NCBI GenBank assembly: GCA_015501605.1
Contig: JADNRZ010000009.1
Coordinates: 434,001-498,000 of the forward strand
Source of the DNA: Panaeolus papilionaceus
Lineage: Eukaryota > Basidiomycota > Agaricomycetes > Agaricales
Direction: 5' to 3'
Length of the DNA stretch: 64,000 nt
Numbering within the stretch: position 1 is the stretch's first letter; every line of letters begins with the position of its first letter. Positions 25,357 to 36,627 of this stretch are shown here, piece after piece. The translations under genes were made by a program, and so were the position numbers. The notes beneath the pieces were generated by a model that was not told the DNA's origin, made no database searches, and saw only the letters and a program-made list of their open reading frames with translations.

Positions 25357-26527
25357 CGCGTCGTTAGCAGGTCAACAGTCGTGTATCTGTAGTCCCAAAG
25401 CCTTTAAAGAAGGGAAGAAATCAAGACACGGTCAGGCGAGACAGGAGAGGGCAAAGGGTGCCGGATCCGAATTTCACTGAAATGGTTAGACCCCATTTTA
25501 TAGGCTCAGCCAATGTTGTTTATAACCCAACAATTGAGTATTTGTGACAAGCTGGCGACTTTGAATCCCATCACCATCGGCAAATGGCAACGGCGTTGGA
25601 GCGCTAGAAAAGAAGCGGTCGGAGCAGCTGATTGAGGCTTAACTGCGATGTGAATGCTCGGGTTAGCGCAAACCTGTGCTTAGTATCTTACAACGCTCCA
25701 TTAGGCGTCTAAGATTCTTACCTCGAGGTAATATGGTGCTAAAGAACTTCGTACTGAGGAGAGAAGAACAAGCAAAGAACGAAAAAGTAAAATTAGATCA
25801 TGGGAGGAGTGCAAGGTCCTATTTCCAGATTTAGATGTCAATACCTCCGCCAACCAAGCGTGGGCCTGAGAACAAGCACAGATGAGCGACATGACGCATT
25901 CAAGCGAGTATGTGATGCACATCTGAGTGCACTCCCCACACCCCGGGTGTGGAGAAGGTCAATGTGTGAGGATGATAATTATCTCCAATGATGTATACCC
26001 TTCACATGGTCGACTGTATGTTACGGAATTTGGAAGAACATCACAATTCAAAAATCTGACCTTGGCTCATCAGTTCATTCAAAGGCAATAGCCTAATGAT
26101 TGATCGAAATCTAGAGACTACTCCAAAACCTTGACGATGCAGTGAAATGCACATACAGATATGTACTGTACTTGGGATTAGCGGAGAAAAAAGGCACTGC
26201 AAATCGGAAATGGGCCTGACCGCTTGCGTTCATTGAGTGGTTTTCTCGTCGCTTTCTCATCGTCAAAAGAAGTCGCTTGTCACACAAGGGGAAAGAAGGT
26301 GCCATATCATCTGCATTTCATGCGGTGGATTGAATAGTTCAACTCACGACCATTATTATAAACTCCAAACATATCCCCTCTCAAGCTTGTCAATCCGACT
26401 AGAGCGCCTTGCCAACACGTAACGTCTGTGGTAAAAGCTTTATAGATATGTACCACACTACGCACCTACGCTCCGGGACAGAGACGCATCATATGTACCA
26501 AACCACAAGACGGTTCTGTGAGCAGAT
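25357..26527. other. Intergenic between trehalase and RBM25-like gene
   Basis: About 1.17 kb. The left part is the trehalase promoter (TATA-like box listed) and the right end is 3' flank of the RBM25-like gene. No further supported feature. Confidence 0.45.
25496..25502 (-). promoter_or_regulatory. TATA-like box of the trehalase gene
   Basis: Minus-strand TATAAAA in GCCTATAAAATGGGG, about 140 bp before the trehalase start codon at 25356. Sequence and place are suitable; unproven. Confidence 0.4.
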
Positions 26528-28783
26528 CTAGTCAACGAGCATCTTGTCCGTGAGCAATCCATCGTTGTATGCCATGCTCTCGAAAATAATTTGTCGCCAC
26601 ACACTGATCACAAGCTCACTAGCTTCCTCCATCAAGACCTAAAGGCATGTCAGGAACATAGTAATTCCGACAAGGAGAGGAAAAACGCACAGGTTCCAAA
26701 CCTTCGATGAGTTTTTGGGGCGATTTATGATCCTTGAGGTGTTCCACGACAAACATAATGAGATCCTCCTCTTCCTCGTCCAGATACTTAACCATTAACT
26801 TCCTAACCAAAGGTTCCAGCTTTCTATCGACCATAAGCTAAATGAAAAGGAGTGCATGAGGTCTAGAAATAATGAAGTTTGATATGAGCATCTTACATCA
26901 TTGAGACCATCCCATCTGACTTTAGATTTGAACAGAGTCTCTTTGTCGTGGGGAACAGATTCACGGATGGTCTGCAAACGTTCTCGTGTCTTTTCACCAC
27001 TTTCTGCAGCACTAAAATCCAGTTTGACAAGCGGGGCTCTGCGCTTCTTGAGAGCGTCATCTTCCTCATCGTCTTGTGCGAACACAACTGTTTTCTCTTT
27101 ATGTGAAGGTTCCTTCTCTTTCCCGGCGGTTTGCGTGATTGACACGTTGAGACGGACGGGGGCACCATCGTCCAGCAGAAGACCAGCCTTGCGCTGTTCC
27201 TCAGCCAATGCTTGCATTTCGTCCATCTGTCGGGCCAAAAAGTCTTCCGACTCTCTTCTGAGGTTTTCTGCTTCCTGTTCTTCGAAACGACGCGACTTCT
27301 CATCAGCAGCCTCTTCTGCATCCAATCTCCGTTGGCGAAGGTGGCGCCAACGTGCCCTGGTTTGCCAAGTTAGTCTCTCGATGGTAAAAGAAATGCAAAG
27401 CCAAGACATACCGGTCGACGTAAAATAGCTCGTCACTTTCGTCATCATCCCAAACCTCCAATCTCGCTTTGATCTCGATTCTGTCCCTTTCCTCCGCCTC
27501 CTTCTGCGCCTTCTCTCGGGCAAGTGCTCGTTCCAGAGCTTGGATCCGAGTTCGCTCCCGGGGTTCATACCGACGTTCTCTCTAAGACAAAAAATCAGCT
27601 CATGTAAACATTCAAATAAAGAGACAACTTACATCCTTAAATGAATTTTCCTCCTCTTGTCTTCGTTGCTCTTTTCGCTCGCTTTCAAGTTCCTCATCCG
27701 TTTTTGCAGTACTCTGCCTATCACTCAGTGGATCGCGGCCCGCTGAAGGGTCATCAGACTTTACGAACGGCACGGGTTTGCTGTAGCCCTGTGCGCCCTT
27801 GCCGAAACCTTGCTGTGATTTAGACGATGCCTGAGGCGATTCAGCCCGAGCTTGTGGTTTCCCCCATTCACGTTTAGGGCCACTGGGTGGTGCACCTACG
27901 AGATGTGGGATGCTCTCCCTCACATCACGCATTTTCTCCCTCTCTCTCTTTGCTGCTCGTTCTCGGAATTGTGCAATTTCGGATATGACGAGGCCACGCT
28001 GTGTTTCTGGTAGGTCTGCTTCTTGCAGATCGTGCAAGTGTGGAGGGATAACATATTTTTCTTTGTCGATTAGGCCATTATTGGCCGCTTCTTGAGAAAC
28101 ACGGTTTATATCTGCGACTAGCTCGTCGATTTTTTTCTTCGCTTCCTGCTTTTTGGTTTCTTCCGACTATGGACGAAGTGAGCTCTAATCATAACGGGGA
28201 AGTAGAACCAGGCTTCACGTACATCAACAGACATCTGTGTCGCCTGGAATGTGTCCAAAAAGTGCTTGGTTTTCTCGTCCGCTTTGACCTGCATGTATAA
28301 TCCGACGTAGGCTTGAAATGATCAACCGATTTAAAGTGAAACGCACCAAAAGCTTTTTATTCGCACAACCATCTTCCAAAGCTGGTAGTTCAATTCCGTT
28401 CAACAGGTTCATAGCCCTAAGTGCTCCATACGGGTCCTCGAATTCAGCAAAGCCAAATCCTTGTGGCTTGTTGGCTGGCGTGATTAGGCGCTTGAACGAC
28501 TTGATAGGGCCACACGCCTATGATGACACACATATAATAAGAACGGCAAGAATTAGTTTCACTCTAAGACAACTGACACTGCTATGCTCACCGATAACAG
28601 CTGGTTAAGGAATGAATCAGTGATACCACCGGATATTGAACCGATGAAAAGGTTTGTCAGTTTCTGAGCTTGTGGCTGCATATACTGCATTTGTTGCTGC
28701 TGCGCAAGAGCTGACATTGAGGGGCCCTGGCCGAAAGATTGCATGGGAGGACGCAGACCAAGTCCAAGCCTATTGGGTTGCAT
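26528..28783 (-). CDS. RBM25-like splicing factor (RRM plus PWI), 616 aa
   Basis: Eight exons: 28783..28592, 28517..28347, 28288..28223, 28166..27633, 27581..27412, 27356..26897, 26837..26691, 26638..26528. An N-terminal RRM begins at TNLFIGSISGGITDSFLNQLL and includes RNP1-like GFGFAEFEDPYGALRA. A long charged, Arg/Glu-rich middle follows (ERRRYEPRERTRIQ-type helices and a DDDESDELFYVDRAR segment). A C-terminal PWI-type domain ends the protein (KLEPLVRKLMVKYLDEEEE, VWRQIIFESMAYNDG). This layout is that of human RBM25 and related U1 snRNP-associated factors, which influence 5' splice-site choice. Location is expected to be nuclear. It is read divergently from the CCDC25-like gene with 301 bp between start codons. 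Confidence 0.87.
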
Positions 28784-29084
28784 GGTGGTTCTGATGTCGT
28801 GTGTGACAAAAACTAAGCCTGAGAGATGTCAAATTTAGTTATAATTCTTTGATTTTATCCTTTCATAATACTTACTAGATGTACAAGTCCTTGCTTTATG
28901 TACAAGGTCAAGGATGGAAAGAGTAGATACGAGGTTGGGTGTGGAGGTTGAAGGAATTCGGACAACGGACAAGAGGTTTAGGCGCGTGATTGGTCAGCTT
29001 TCCCAGGCTCATCAAGCTCAGTGCAGCTTTCTCTCAGTCACTGTATGTCAAGCCAACGTCGAGCTCATCCAACCTCTAATCAAC
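28784..29084. promoter_or_regulatory. Shared (bidirectional) promoter region, RBM25-like and CCDC25-like
   Basis: Only 301 bp separate two divergent start codons, so regulatory elements are probably shared. A TTATAATTC-like AT stretch lies near 28837-28846; no clear TATA box was found for either gene. Confidence 0.45.
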
Positions 29085-30104
29085 ATGGTCCTATTCTTCA
29101 CTTCAAACGGTATGAACATAATCTTTATACCATCCCTGATATCTCACTTACCCGGACTTTAGTTGTTACTCCATCGGCAATAATTTACATGGGTAGAGAC
29201 AAGGTGGAAAGTGAGGGCGGTACCATTGATCGCGTCGGACGACACTTAAGATGCTCTACATTTCAGACGAGGAACTGATCAAATATGCATGGCCGCAAGA
29301 CGTCTGGTTCCATGTTGACAAACTCTCATCGGCCCATGTCTACCTTCGGATGACGGAGGGTATGAGTTGGGAAGCAATCCCAACGGCGCTGCTTGCAGAT
29401 TGTGCACAGCTCGTAAAGGCCAATTCAATCGAAGGTATGTACTTGGATGTACAATAAGACTGCTAACTCATGTTTATGTGCAGGAAACAAGAAAGATAAC
29501 CTTACCGTTATCTATACACCAGCCGACAATCTCAAGGTTGTTTTAACGCATAACCGTATATGAACGAATACTGAAGTTGCTGTAGAAAACTGGGGATATG
29601 GCCGTTGGACAAGTGTCTTTCCACAGCGATAAGAAGGTGTGTAGCACGTCTTTCCACACAAATCACGGCTCACATCTGCACCCTGCTCGTTGACTCTAGG
29701 TTAAACGGGGTGAGTTTACAGTGCTGTTAAGTATATTGTCTGATATCAAGCCGTCATTAGTACACGTCGCCGAACGAGAAAATTCCATTGTAAATCGGCT
29801 GAATAAGACCAAAGTGGAGAAGCAGGTCGATCACGAACAAGAAAGAATAGATCGCATTAAAAAAGAGAACGCCGCCAAGCGAGCAGCAGCAGTAGAAAAG
29901 GTGCGTCACGTATTTCAGGTACAAATTTACAGTAAGAAAAATCTAATTATATTTTACTACATGCAGAAAAAGGAGGATGCTGAGCTTGCAAAGGCAAGAG
30001 AAGCAGAAAAGGCTGCCCGGTCCTATGACTTGTTATTCAATGTCGACGAAGAAGAAGCCGGACCACGGAAGACAGGAAGGGAACTTGAAGAAGATTTCAT
30101 GTAA
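29085..30104 (+). CDS. CCDC25-like NFACT-R (DUF814) protein, 210 aa
   Basis: Eight exons: 29085..29109, 29163..29210, 29267..29434, 29484..29536, 29586..29636, 29700..29709, 29761..29900, 29967..30104. The NFACT-R core is clear: [62 protein letters not shown] and [19 protein letters not shown], as in human CCDC25. A charged coiled coil follows ([19 protein letters not shown]..) and the end is DFM. Exon 6 is only 10 nt and supplies VKR plus one base. Related NFACT-R domains occur in tRNA- or ribosome-associated factors; human CCDC25 is also described as a DNA sensor at the cell membrane. The fungal role is unknown. Confidence 0.9.
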
Positions 30105-30234
30105 TTAAATAGGAATTAGGTTGGTGCTGGATTTATTGTAAGAAGATCATCATCACCTTGAGAGGGACTGATTAGCTGCGAATGCAGATGTCGGTGGGGA
30201 GAGACCTACAATCTTGCGGGACGCATTCAAAAGA

Positions 30235-30508
30235 TTACAAGTTGCCCAAAGCAGGTCTCGCGGCACTTGTCGTTGACCAGCCCTGCTTTTTTGCTTCCTT
30301 CTTGAAGCCTGTTGCACTGGCGAGGTTCATGGCATTATCTTCTTTAACACCGGTGTTAGGTTTGAAGACGGTGCCTGATGATAGAAAAGGCCAGCTGTTA
30401 TTCATCGCACGATCATGATTGACAACGGGCAGACGTACGGGCCATCTTTTTTATGCTGGGGAACGAAGAGGTGGTCGAGGAGGACATGATGGAAGCGTTG
30501 TATGGCAT
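30235..30508 (-). CDS. Small basic hypothetical protein, 69 aa
   Basis: Two exons, 30508..30439 and 30374..30235, joined across a 64-bp intron with a GTACGT donor and TCATCAG acceptor. The product is 69 aa, or 62 aa from the second Met at 30487. It contains SFPSIKKMARTVFKPNTGV and ends STTSAARPALGNL. I do not recognise a family. Support comes from the consensus splice sites, in-phase joining, a good stop and a TATA-like box about 100 bp upstream. It could be a conserved small fungal protein or a chance frame. Confidence 0.5.
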
Positions 30509-30605
30509 GGCTGTCTTGGTCGGTAGTGGTTGGTTGGTGGTTTGAAGAGAGAAAACTTGAATGGGCGAAATGAATGTTCTGTTCATTCATTATACTTATT
30601 TGTCT

Positions 30606-30614
30606 CTTTATATA
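30606..30614 (-). promoter_or_regulatory. TATA-like box of the small gene at 30235-30508
   Basis: Minus-strand TATATAAAG about 100 bp upstream of the ATG at 30508. It supports reality of the small gene. Confidence 0.45.
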
Positions 30615-31311
30615 CTTGACCAGGCGTACCCTTGTTTTCACGGTGCCTTTTTTTATCCTCTCTCATCTATCCGAACTTATCGTTCAGCTGTGCTGCGGTT
30701 TGCTGCGCTAGCCAGGTTGTAGCCAGGCGAATCCGCCACTGTATATTGTCGCTGCCCAACAAGGTAATTTCCGCAGACTCAGAGCGTCCGTGTGACTCTG
30801 CAAAAAAGGACTCGCGACCTTCTGTTAGTTCTAAGTAGAATTCAATACACTATGGTGGACGCGTAAGCGAGACCTCTTAGGTTGTGACCTTTATCAGCAG
30901 AATATGAACGATGCACTTTGCCCCCCTTTCACAAATGCGTGAACTGTGGCTTCAGCACTATCAATGCTCACAGTGGTGCCTTAGAGGGCTACATAGATTG
31001 AAGAAACATATTTGATCCTTATCAGCCCAAGTATGAGTCATTTACTTTATCGCCCAGGTTTTTCGCACTCATTGGAACCGTCACAGATCGTTCGGAGCAA
31101 TACACTGCTAACTCAGATATTTACACCCGCTCTATCTAACAAATAGTGGATTCGAACAGCCTTTGTGTGAATCAAGTGTTGATACAATGTGATATGTACT
31201 ACTAGCTATAGGAAAACGAAAGCGACATGTATACAGCTACATTTTCTTGGAACCTTGATGTCGAAGTACAAATCAATCAATCAATCGAATGCGATCATAC
31301 CAATACGTCGA
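30615..31311. other. Intergenic spacer
   Basis: About 700 bp with no supported feature. A GATTCGAAC at 31149-31157 resembles a minus-strand tRNA T-arm, but the stem does not pair. Confidence 0.45.
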
Positions 31312-31719
31312 TCACTGACCTTTAAACAACCTACTGAAGGTTGATTTCTTGGGTTCCTCTCGAGGGGCAGTGTTGGCTTGGACAGGTCCATGATCTTTGC
31401 TTGAGCCAGTAGATGGGGTCAGCTGAGAGCTATGCGATGTTGTGCTTGAATTGGTGGTTTCTGCTTGTTTGCTGCTGCCAACTTGCATATGGAGTGGTAA
31501 AGTCAACTTGTTCGAAGCATCCCCCGGTGGCTTGGGAGACGGTACGCCTCCACCGGTGCCGTACCGCGATTGCAGAGCGCCCAGGGCCGCTTCGTAATTT
31601 TTTTGGCGGCCTGTGTGGGTACGAGATTTGGAATATGCGTTTGCACTGACAAGAGGCGTGCTAGAGTCAGATGACAGTAGGGAGGTCTTGGATTCTGACG
31701 CTTTAGTATCTTTGGACAT
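31312..31719 (-). CDS. Small Ser/Thr-rich hypothetical protein, 135 aa
   Basis: A single open frame starts MSKDTKASESKTSLLSS and ends KKSTFSRLFKGQ. The centre has QKNYEAALGALQSRYGTGGG, followed by PSPKP. A short YEAALGALQSxYG-like motif is, as far as I recall, shared by uncharacterised Agaricomycete proteins, but I cannot name a family. Composition is Ser, Thr, Pro and Lys rich, so the protein is probably largely disordered. No signal peptide or membrane segment is present. Confidence 0.58.
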   Translation of the reverse strand: MSKDTKASESKTSLLSSDSSTPLVSANAYSKSRTHTGRQKNYEAALGALQSRYGTGGGVPSPKPPGDASNKLTLPLHMQVGSSKQAETTNSSTTSHSSQLTPSTGSSKDHGPVQANTAPREEPKKSTFSRLFKGQ

Positions 31720-32681
31720 CGAAGAGGTTTGTCGTTTGTTTGACTACAGGGTGAATACACGCTCTTTCAGCTTTTATAACAGACTGTATGTATCAAGCTG
31801 CCGCACATTACAATATGACGGCTTGAAGAGTCAGTTCAGGGAAGGTATTAATCCGTGGATAGACCCCACTCGAGAGACGGCATGATCCTTATCCACATGG
31901 TCAGAATGAAACGTTGACTGCGTTGAATCGTAATAGCCGTCGTGGTTGGGCAAGTGGACACAGAGAACAACCTGAAAACAAAGCGATTTCTATGTGGTTC
32001 ATCGGCCGACAGAGAACAAACATCCGCGTGGGGTGGCGAACATTTACTGCGGTAGTGGTAAGTACGCCTCTTTGGGCAAGGGTCCTTATTCATGAGCACA
32101 GGGCCGTAGCAGAAGTGAAAGTGACTCGATTTCTGAGATGGAGCTTTTAGGGAAAGAAAGAATTAAGATGTGAAGAATCTGGACTCCATCTCACCCACAA
32201 TTAATGATCATCCAACCGTATTGCATGAAATGTTAGCATAAAAAACTGACTTTTGTTATGTTCGCCACACGCGGATATCATGCGGAAATTTTACAATAGG
32301 CGCCTTTGAAACACCGTCATTCATTCTGGGACTGTATACAGTTGATTCTGACTCCGTGTTCACAAGCTTAAGGAGCTTAAACGTCCGAGTCGCTGCTTGC
32401 GTCTCTAACGGAACGTCGTCTGCTGCGCCTTTGAAGAAGAGTTCCGCTTTATACACTGGCAAAGAAAAACGTTGTCGGGCATGATTGATGTCCGAGTGGT
32501 CTTGATGAAGGCTGCAACATAGTTCAAGTGACGTCGATACTGTCACGGTAAACGTTCCGAACAACTGTAAGGCCTGTCTGTTTGTCCCTGCTTGCCAATG
32601 TGTTTAAAGTGGTTTCCACATTGGGAGGATCGCCTATTTTGAGATAAACCTCTTTCGCAAAGCCTCACAAAAGCATTCGAG
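31720..32681. other. Divergent intergenic region
   Basis: About 960 bp upstream of both the Ser-rich gene and the PRMT3-like gene. Open frames at 31914-32150 and 32256-32564 show no domain. No TATA box was assigned. Confidence 0.45.
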
Positions 32682-34738
32682 ATGAGCATCCGTCTTCCAC
32701 CCCCAACAGAGTTCTCTGAGCCAATTAGTGACCCAGAGACTGCGTCTGTATCTTCAGACGACGAGGACGAGGAAGATCAAACATGGGAAGACTGGGTTTC
32801 CGATTCAAATAGCCGACAGGAAACAAAATCCCTCTTCGAAGACAAAGTTTTGCCATCGGTGGAAGAGGCTTTGGCCTATGACAAAAAAGCACACGGGTTC
32901 GATATTAACGAGACCAGTAAAAAATTAGGTGTGTCGTGTTACCACGTGCTTTAGCTCTCTTTGAATTCATTGTCCCCTAGGTCTTGATTTTCACGGTCGA
33001 GTTCGCCTTGTCAACTTTATTCGACGAAATGTAGGTTCTTGTGCATTTTTTTTGCTATTATATTGTTAAAGATGGCCTTTCTATAGTCATTAAGCCCTGA
33101 AGAAGCGCTCAAGCTTTCAGGGTCCGAACCCTGGTCCACATCTGATGAATACCTGCTTCCTGTCGTCGAGAATGATCCCCTGCTCCGTATGGCCATTTTC
33201 ATTTTCAACATCGCCTCATCACTCATAAAAGTATAGAATTGTCAGCGTCTGATGACTGGTCTGACTCTGAAGACGAAGATGCTGTCAGCCGGGATCCCAG
33301 TCGCAAGATAAAGGCGCTCGAGAAAAAATTAGCCTTGGCGCAGCAGAGTTTGGCGGACTACCGTGCGCTTGTAACGGAAAAATTGGATCTGACCAGAGCA
33401 ATCAATGAAGTAAAGGAGTCATCAGAAGAAGCGGCCCCTTCTCGTGACGACGATACGCACTATTTCGACAGCTATGCTCAGAACGGTACGGTTTTTTCTG
33501 CATCCACATTGGTATTGCATATCTCATGTGTTCGTTCATCTAATCAGATATCCACGCCATCATGATCCAGGACAAAGTCCGAACTTCAACTTACGCCAAG
33601 TTTATTCTCAACAACCCTCACCTTTTCCGCGACGCTGTTGTCCTTGATGTTGGCTGTGGTACCGGCATTCTATCTCTCTTTGCTGCCAGAGCCGGCGCTA
33701 AGCGTGTATTTGCCGTTGACGCCAGTGACATCGCAGAGAAGGCCGAAAAAATTATCAAAGCAAACGGTGCTGACAACGTTATCACTGTCATCCGAGGCAA
33801 GGTTGAGCAGATAAGCCTGCCAGAAGGCTTTGATAAGGTTGACATCATCATCTCTGAATGGATGGGTTATGCGCTGCTTTACGAGTCTATGCTCGACTCT
33901 GTCCTACATGCTCGTGATCGATTCTTGAAGCCAGAAGGTGTCATGGCTCCTAGCCAGTGCAAGATGATGCTCGGTCTGTGCGATGCTTCAGAGATCTTCA
34001 AGGAGCGAATTGGATTCTGGGACGATGTATATGGTACGCTTTTAACCTGTGCTTTGTGCAAGATCTGGAGTATAACATTTTTCAGGCTTTGATATGTCTG
34101 CCATGGCGGAAAATCTCTACGATGAAGCCATCGTTGACGTAGTTGGCCCCGAGGCGCTTCTAAGCAGACCAGCTACAGTCAAGGATCTCCTCCTTGGCGA
34201 CATCACCGCTCAGTACCTCGACTTCACTACTCCATTCACTCTCATCTCAACTGCGCAAAGACGAACGAAAATTAACTCGCTGATTCTTTACTTCGATACC
34301 TTTTTTACATCCACCGGTCACCCCATTTCCCCTGCCACCCGAGTTAGCCTAGTCAAGGAAGGCGAGGCTGTTTTGGCGGAACTCTGGCCTGTCGGAGGCA
34401 AGCCTGCTCACAAGAGGCGACAGAGTATGGGAAGAGATAAGGAGACGGTGACCAGCTTCAGCACAGGCCCTGAGAGCATACCTACACATTGGAAGCAGAC
34501 AATATTTATCTTGAGAGAGCCTGTCAATGTTACGGAGGGTATGTATCTTTGGCTTGATTCTGTCTGAGAAACTCATTGACATATTTCTTATCTAGGCTCT
34601 ATCGTCACTGGCACTTTCCACTGCAAGAAGAGCCAGGACAATTCGCGAGAGTTGGATGTGGGGATTCACTATTCAGTGAAACAGGATGAGGATTCCCCTC
34701 CAAGCGATACCTTTGTGCAGATGTATAAGGTCCGCTGA
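32682..34738 (+). CDS. PRMT3-like type I protein arginine methyltransferase, 575 aa
   Basis: Seven exons: 32682..32928, 32981..33030, 33087..33186, 33237..33485, 33548..34033, 34086..34538, 34596..34738. An acidic N-terminus leads to a segment aligning with the PRMT3 zinc finger (SLFEDKVLPSVEEALAYDKK, then AHGFDI). The usual Cys pair and first His are replaced, leaving one His. A coiled coil follows (ALEKKLALAQQSLADYRAL). The methyltransferase core has the SAM-binding motif VLDVGCGTGILSLFAARAGA, the double-E loop SEWMGYALLYESML with both Glu present, and the THW loop (PTHWKQTIF). PRMT3 methylates ribosomal protein S2 in the cytosol in yeasts and animals. The enzyme looks active; zinc-finger function is doubtful. 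Confidence 0.92.
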
Positions 34739-34853
34739 TCGTTGATTTGAGTGCGACGTCCGGTTTAGATAGCTTTTGATTCTTGAAATTATTTTGTACA
34801 TATGCTGCTTACATTCGTCGTTGACTGATTCCGCTGCTCTACTTCCGACATGT

Positions 34854-36444
34854 TTAGTGATTGTACGTCGCTTGAAGTCGAGATTTGACATAATCGCCTG
34901 CGGTGACCGCTTCATACTGTGCTGGTCTCTCAGCAGATACGCAACTGGGGATGGGCTGGAGAAATTTATGAGATGGAACAAGGCGTATGATTACAGAAAA
35001 CAATAGGTTTTGACTTACTTCCAGCCTAACATTGTAGTCGGTTCCGAAGAACAAGGGAATAGAGTATCGCCTCACACCACTCCTATTGATGGCTCGATGC
35101 ACTGTAGATTTGAATACGCCATCTATAGGTGGAGCAACAAGCGGTTTTTCTTTTTAGTCAGTCGGCGATGCGGAGGAACGAGAGACTAACTCGTCCATCT
35201 GGCAAACTGATCTCCAAGGCTGTGGAATGGGGTTCAGAATTATTTTTTCACCCCATGCTAAGTGGATGCTCACTTAATTACCAACGTCCCGGGTATAGGT
35301 GGTGCGTTGATCCACTCTTTTTTTGCATTGAGAACTTGGAGCGCCTGGATACCAGGTTCTTGCCAAAGAATTGTGAAGCACTGAAGAAAGTGGTAAGAGG
35401 ATATGGCAGAAAAACAGGTTGTTGAAGGCTTACCTCCCAGCTGAACATGCGCAATAAGAACATCGTCAACTGCGGGCGATGTATGACGGAAGGAACGTTT
35501 GTACTTACTCAGTATGAGCCCCGATACCGATAACACGGTCGTCCACCGGTCCTTCTTGAGGGGGATAGTGTAAAAATTTCATGAGAGCTGCGGAATGCTG
35601 CGTCTATATGTAAATGTTAATAATATACCTGGGAAGCAGAAGCAAAAAAAGCGAGCCTTGTCATCGAAGAAGCTTTCTAAGAGGTTAAGAGATAAGGCGA
35701 AAATAGGGAACAAGGCCTTTCCTAGGTCAGTGGCAACATAACTAGCAAGCGTCAGTGATCACAGTCAAAACGATCCGCCTTGAAAAATGCTCACTAGTAT
35801 TGTAAAGCACGTTGTCTAAACCCAGGAAGTACACCCTCGGATGGCCATACATTAGCACCGGCCATAACACCATCTTCCACTCTGGTATTCTCCGAGTCCT
35901 GTGCATCCTTGGGCTCCCAACCGAATTCAAACCCTTCTTGTAGGTCCCCAGCACCATTCGGATCGTTATTTCCGCTCAACAAGGGGGAATAACCCTTGAA
36001 GTTGGGGTTTTTGCGGTTCTCTAGCTTGATTCACACAAAATTCTGAGTATCAGCGAGAGGGAGATGAAATAATTAACAACCTCCATCTTAGTTTCGCTGG
36101 GCAGCTCGAAAAACGCCTTTGCGCCCTCTATCGTCCGCGTTATGACTTCTTCGGGTATTCCGTGATTTGACACTATGATTACTGGTTATTGCCCTTTCAA
36201 AGACACGGTTTGAGACCGGATATACCATAGAAAAAGCCCACTTGGATGCAAGCGTTCCTAATTTCGTCTGCCAACTTTCGTCGCTCCACAGGATCTGCGC
36301 TACGCAAATTCTTTAGGTCACTGTTTGCCCCACATGTGTGAGACTTTTAACTGAGGTTGAGGTGACGATTCCAATTTATACTGACATTATAGGCACGTTG
36401 TGAAAATTTGAATCTAAGGATTTTGCAGTTTCAACGAGCGACAT
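34854..36444 (-). CDS. 2-oxoglutarate/Fe(II)-dependent oxygenase (isopenicillin-N-synthase-like), 334 aa
   Basis: Eleven exons: 36444..36386, 36320..36226, 36172..36081, 36024..35795, 35741..35657, 35603..35509, 35440..35434, 35380..35274, 35219..35191, 35122..35019, 34955..34854. The N-terminal DIOX_N part reads VPIIDLKNLR and VGFFYVSNHGIPEE. The jelly-roll core supplies the iron ligands: HTDWE (His and Asp) and VHRAINRSG (His). RYSIP holds the Arg that binds 2-oxoglutarate. ANVWP and LVINLGDQFARWTNG are typical. Exon 7 is just 7 nt (CTGGGAG) and encodes the WE after HTD. Intron 35656..35604 seems to start with GC. The substrate is unknown; the family covers many secondary-metabolite and catabolic oxidations. 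It is divergent from the HIT gene. Confidence 0.9.
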
Positions 36445-36627
36445 GGTCGGGGACAACAGATAAAGATAGGGGTTTGCTTAAACTCTCATGCTTGAGCAGT
36501 AGTAGTGACCAGGGCGTTGTAGTGTCACAGATGCTGAGTCACAACTCGAAACATATCTGGTTCAGTCGATGTTCTAAAATTACATTCATCCTCTTCTTCT
36601 CACCGCTAGTATTATCATCAGATAAAG
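36445..36627. promoter_or_regulatory. Shared (bidirectional) promoter region, oxygenase and HIT genes
   Basis: Only 183 bp lie between the divergent start codons at 36444 (minus) and 36628 (plus). No TATA box was recognised. Confidence 0.4.

Noticed and set aside
31141..31170. Minus-strand tRNA suggested by GTTCGAATCC-like sequence
   Set aside because: The T-stem does not pair and no anticodon or acceptor arm was found.
35270..35536. 88-codon frame read as a separate small gene
   Set aside because: It runs through introns of the oxygenase gene; only its end is a true exon.
35604..35628. GT-AG intron of 25 bp in the oxygenase gene
   Set aside because: Too short and out of phase; the GC-AG model fits the conserved protein.
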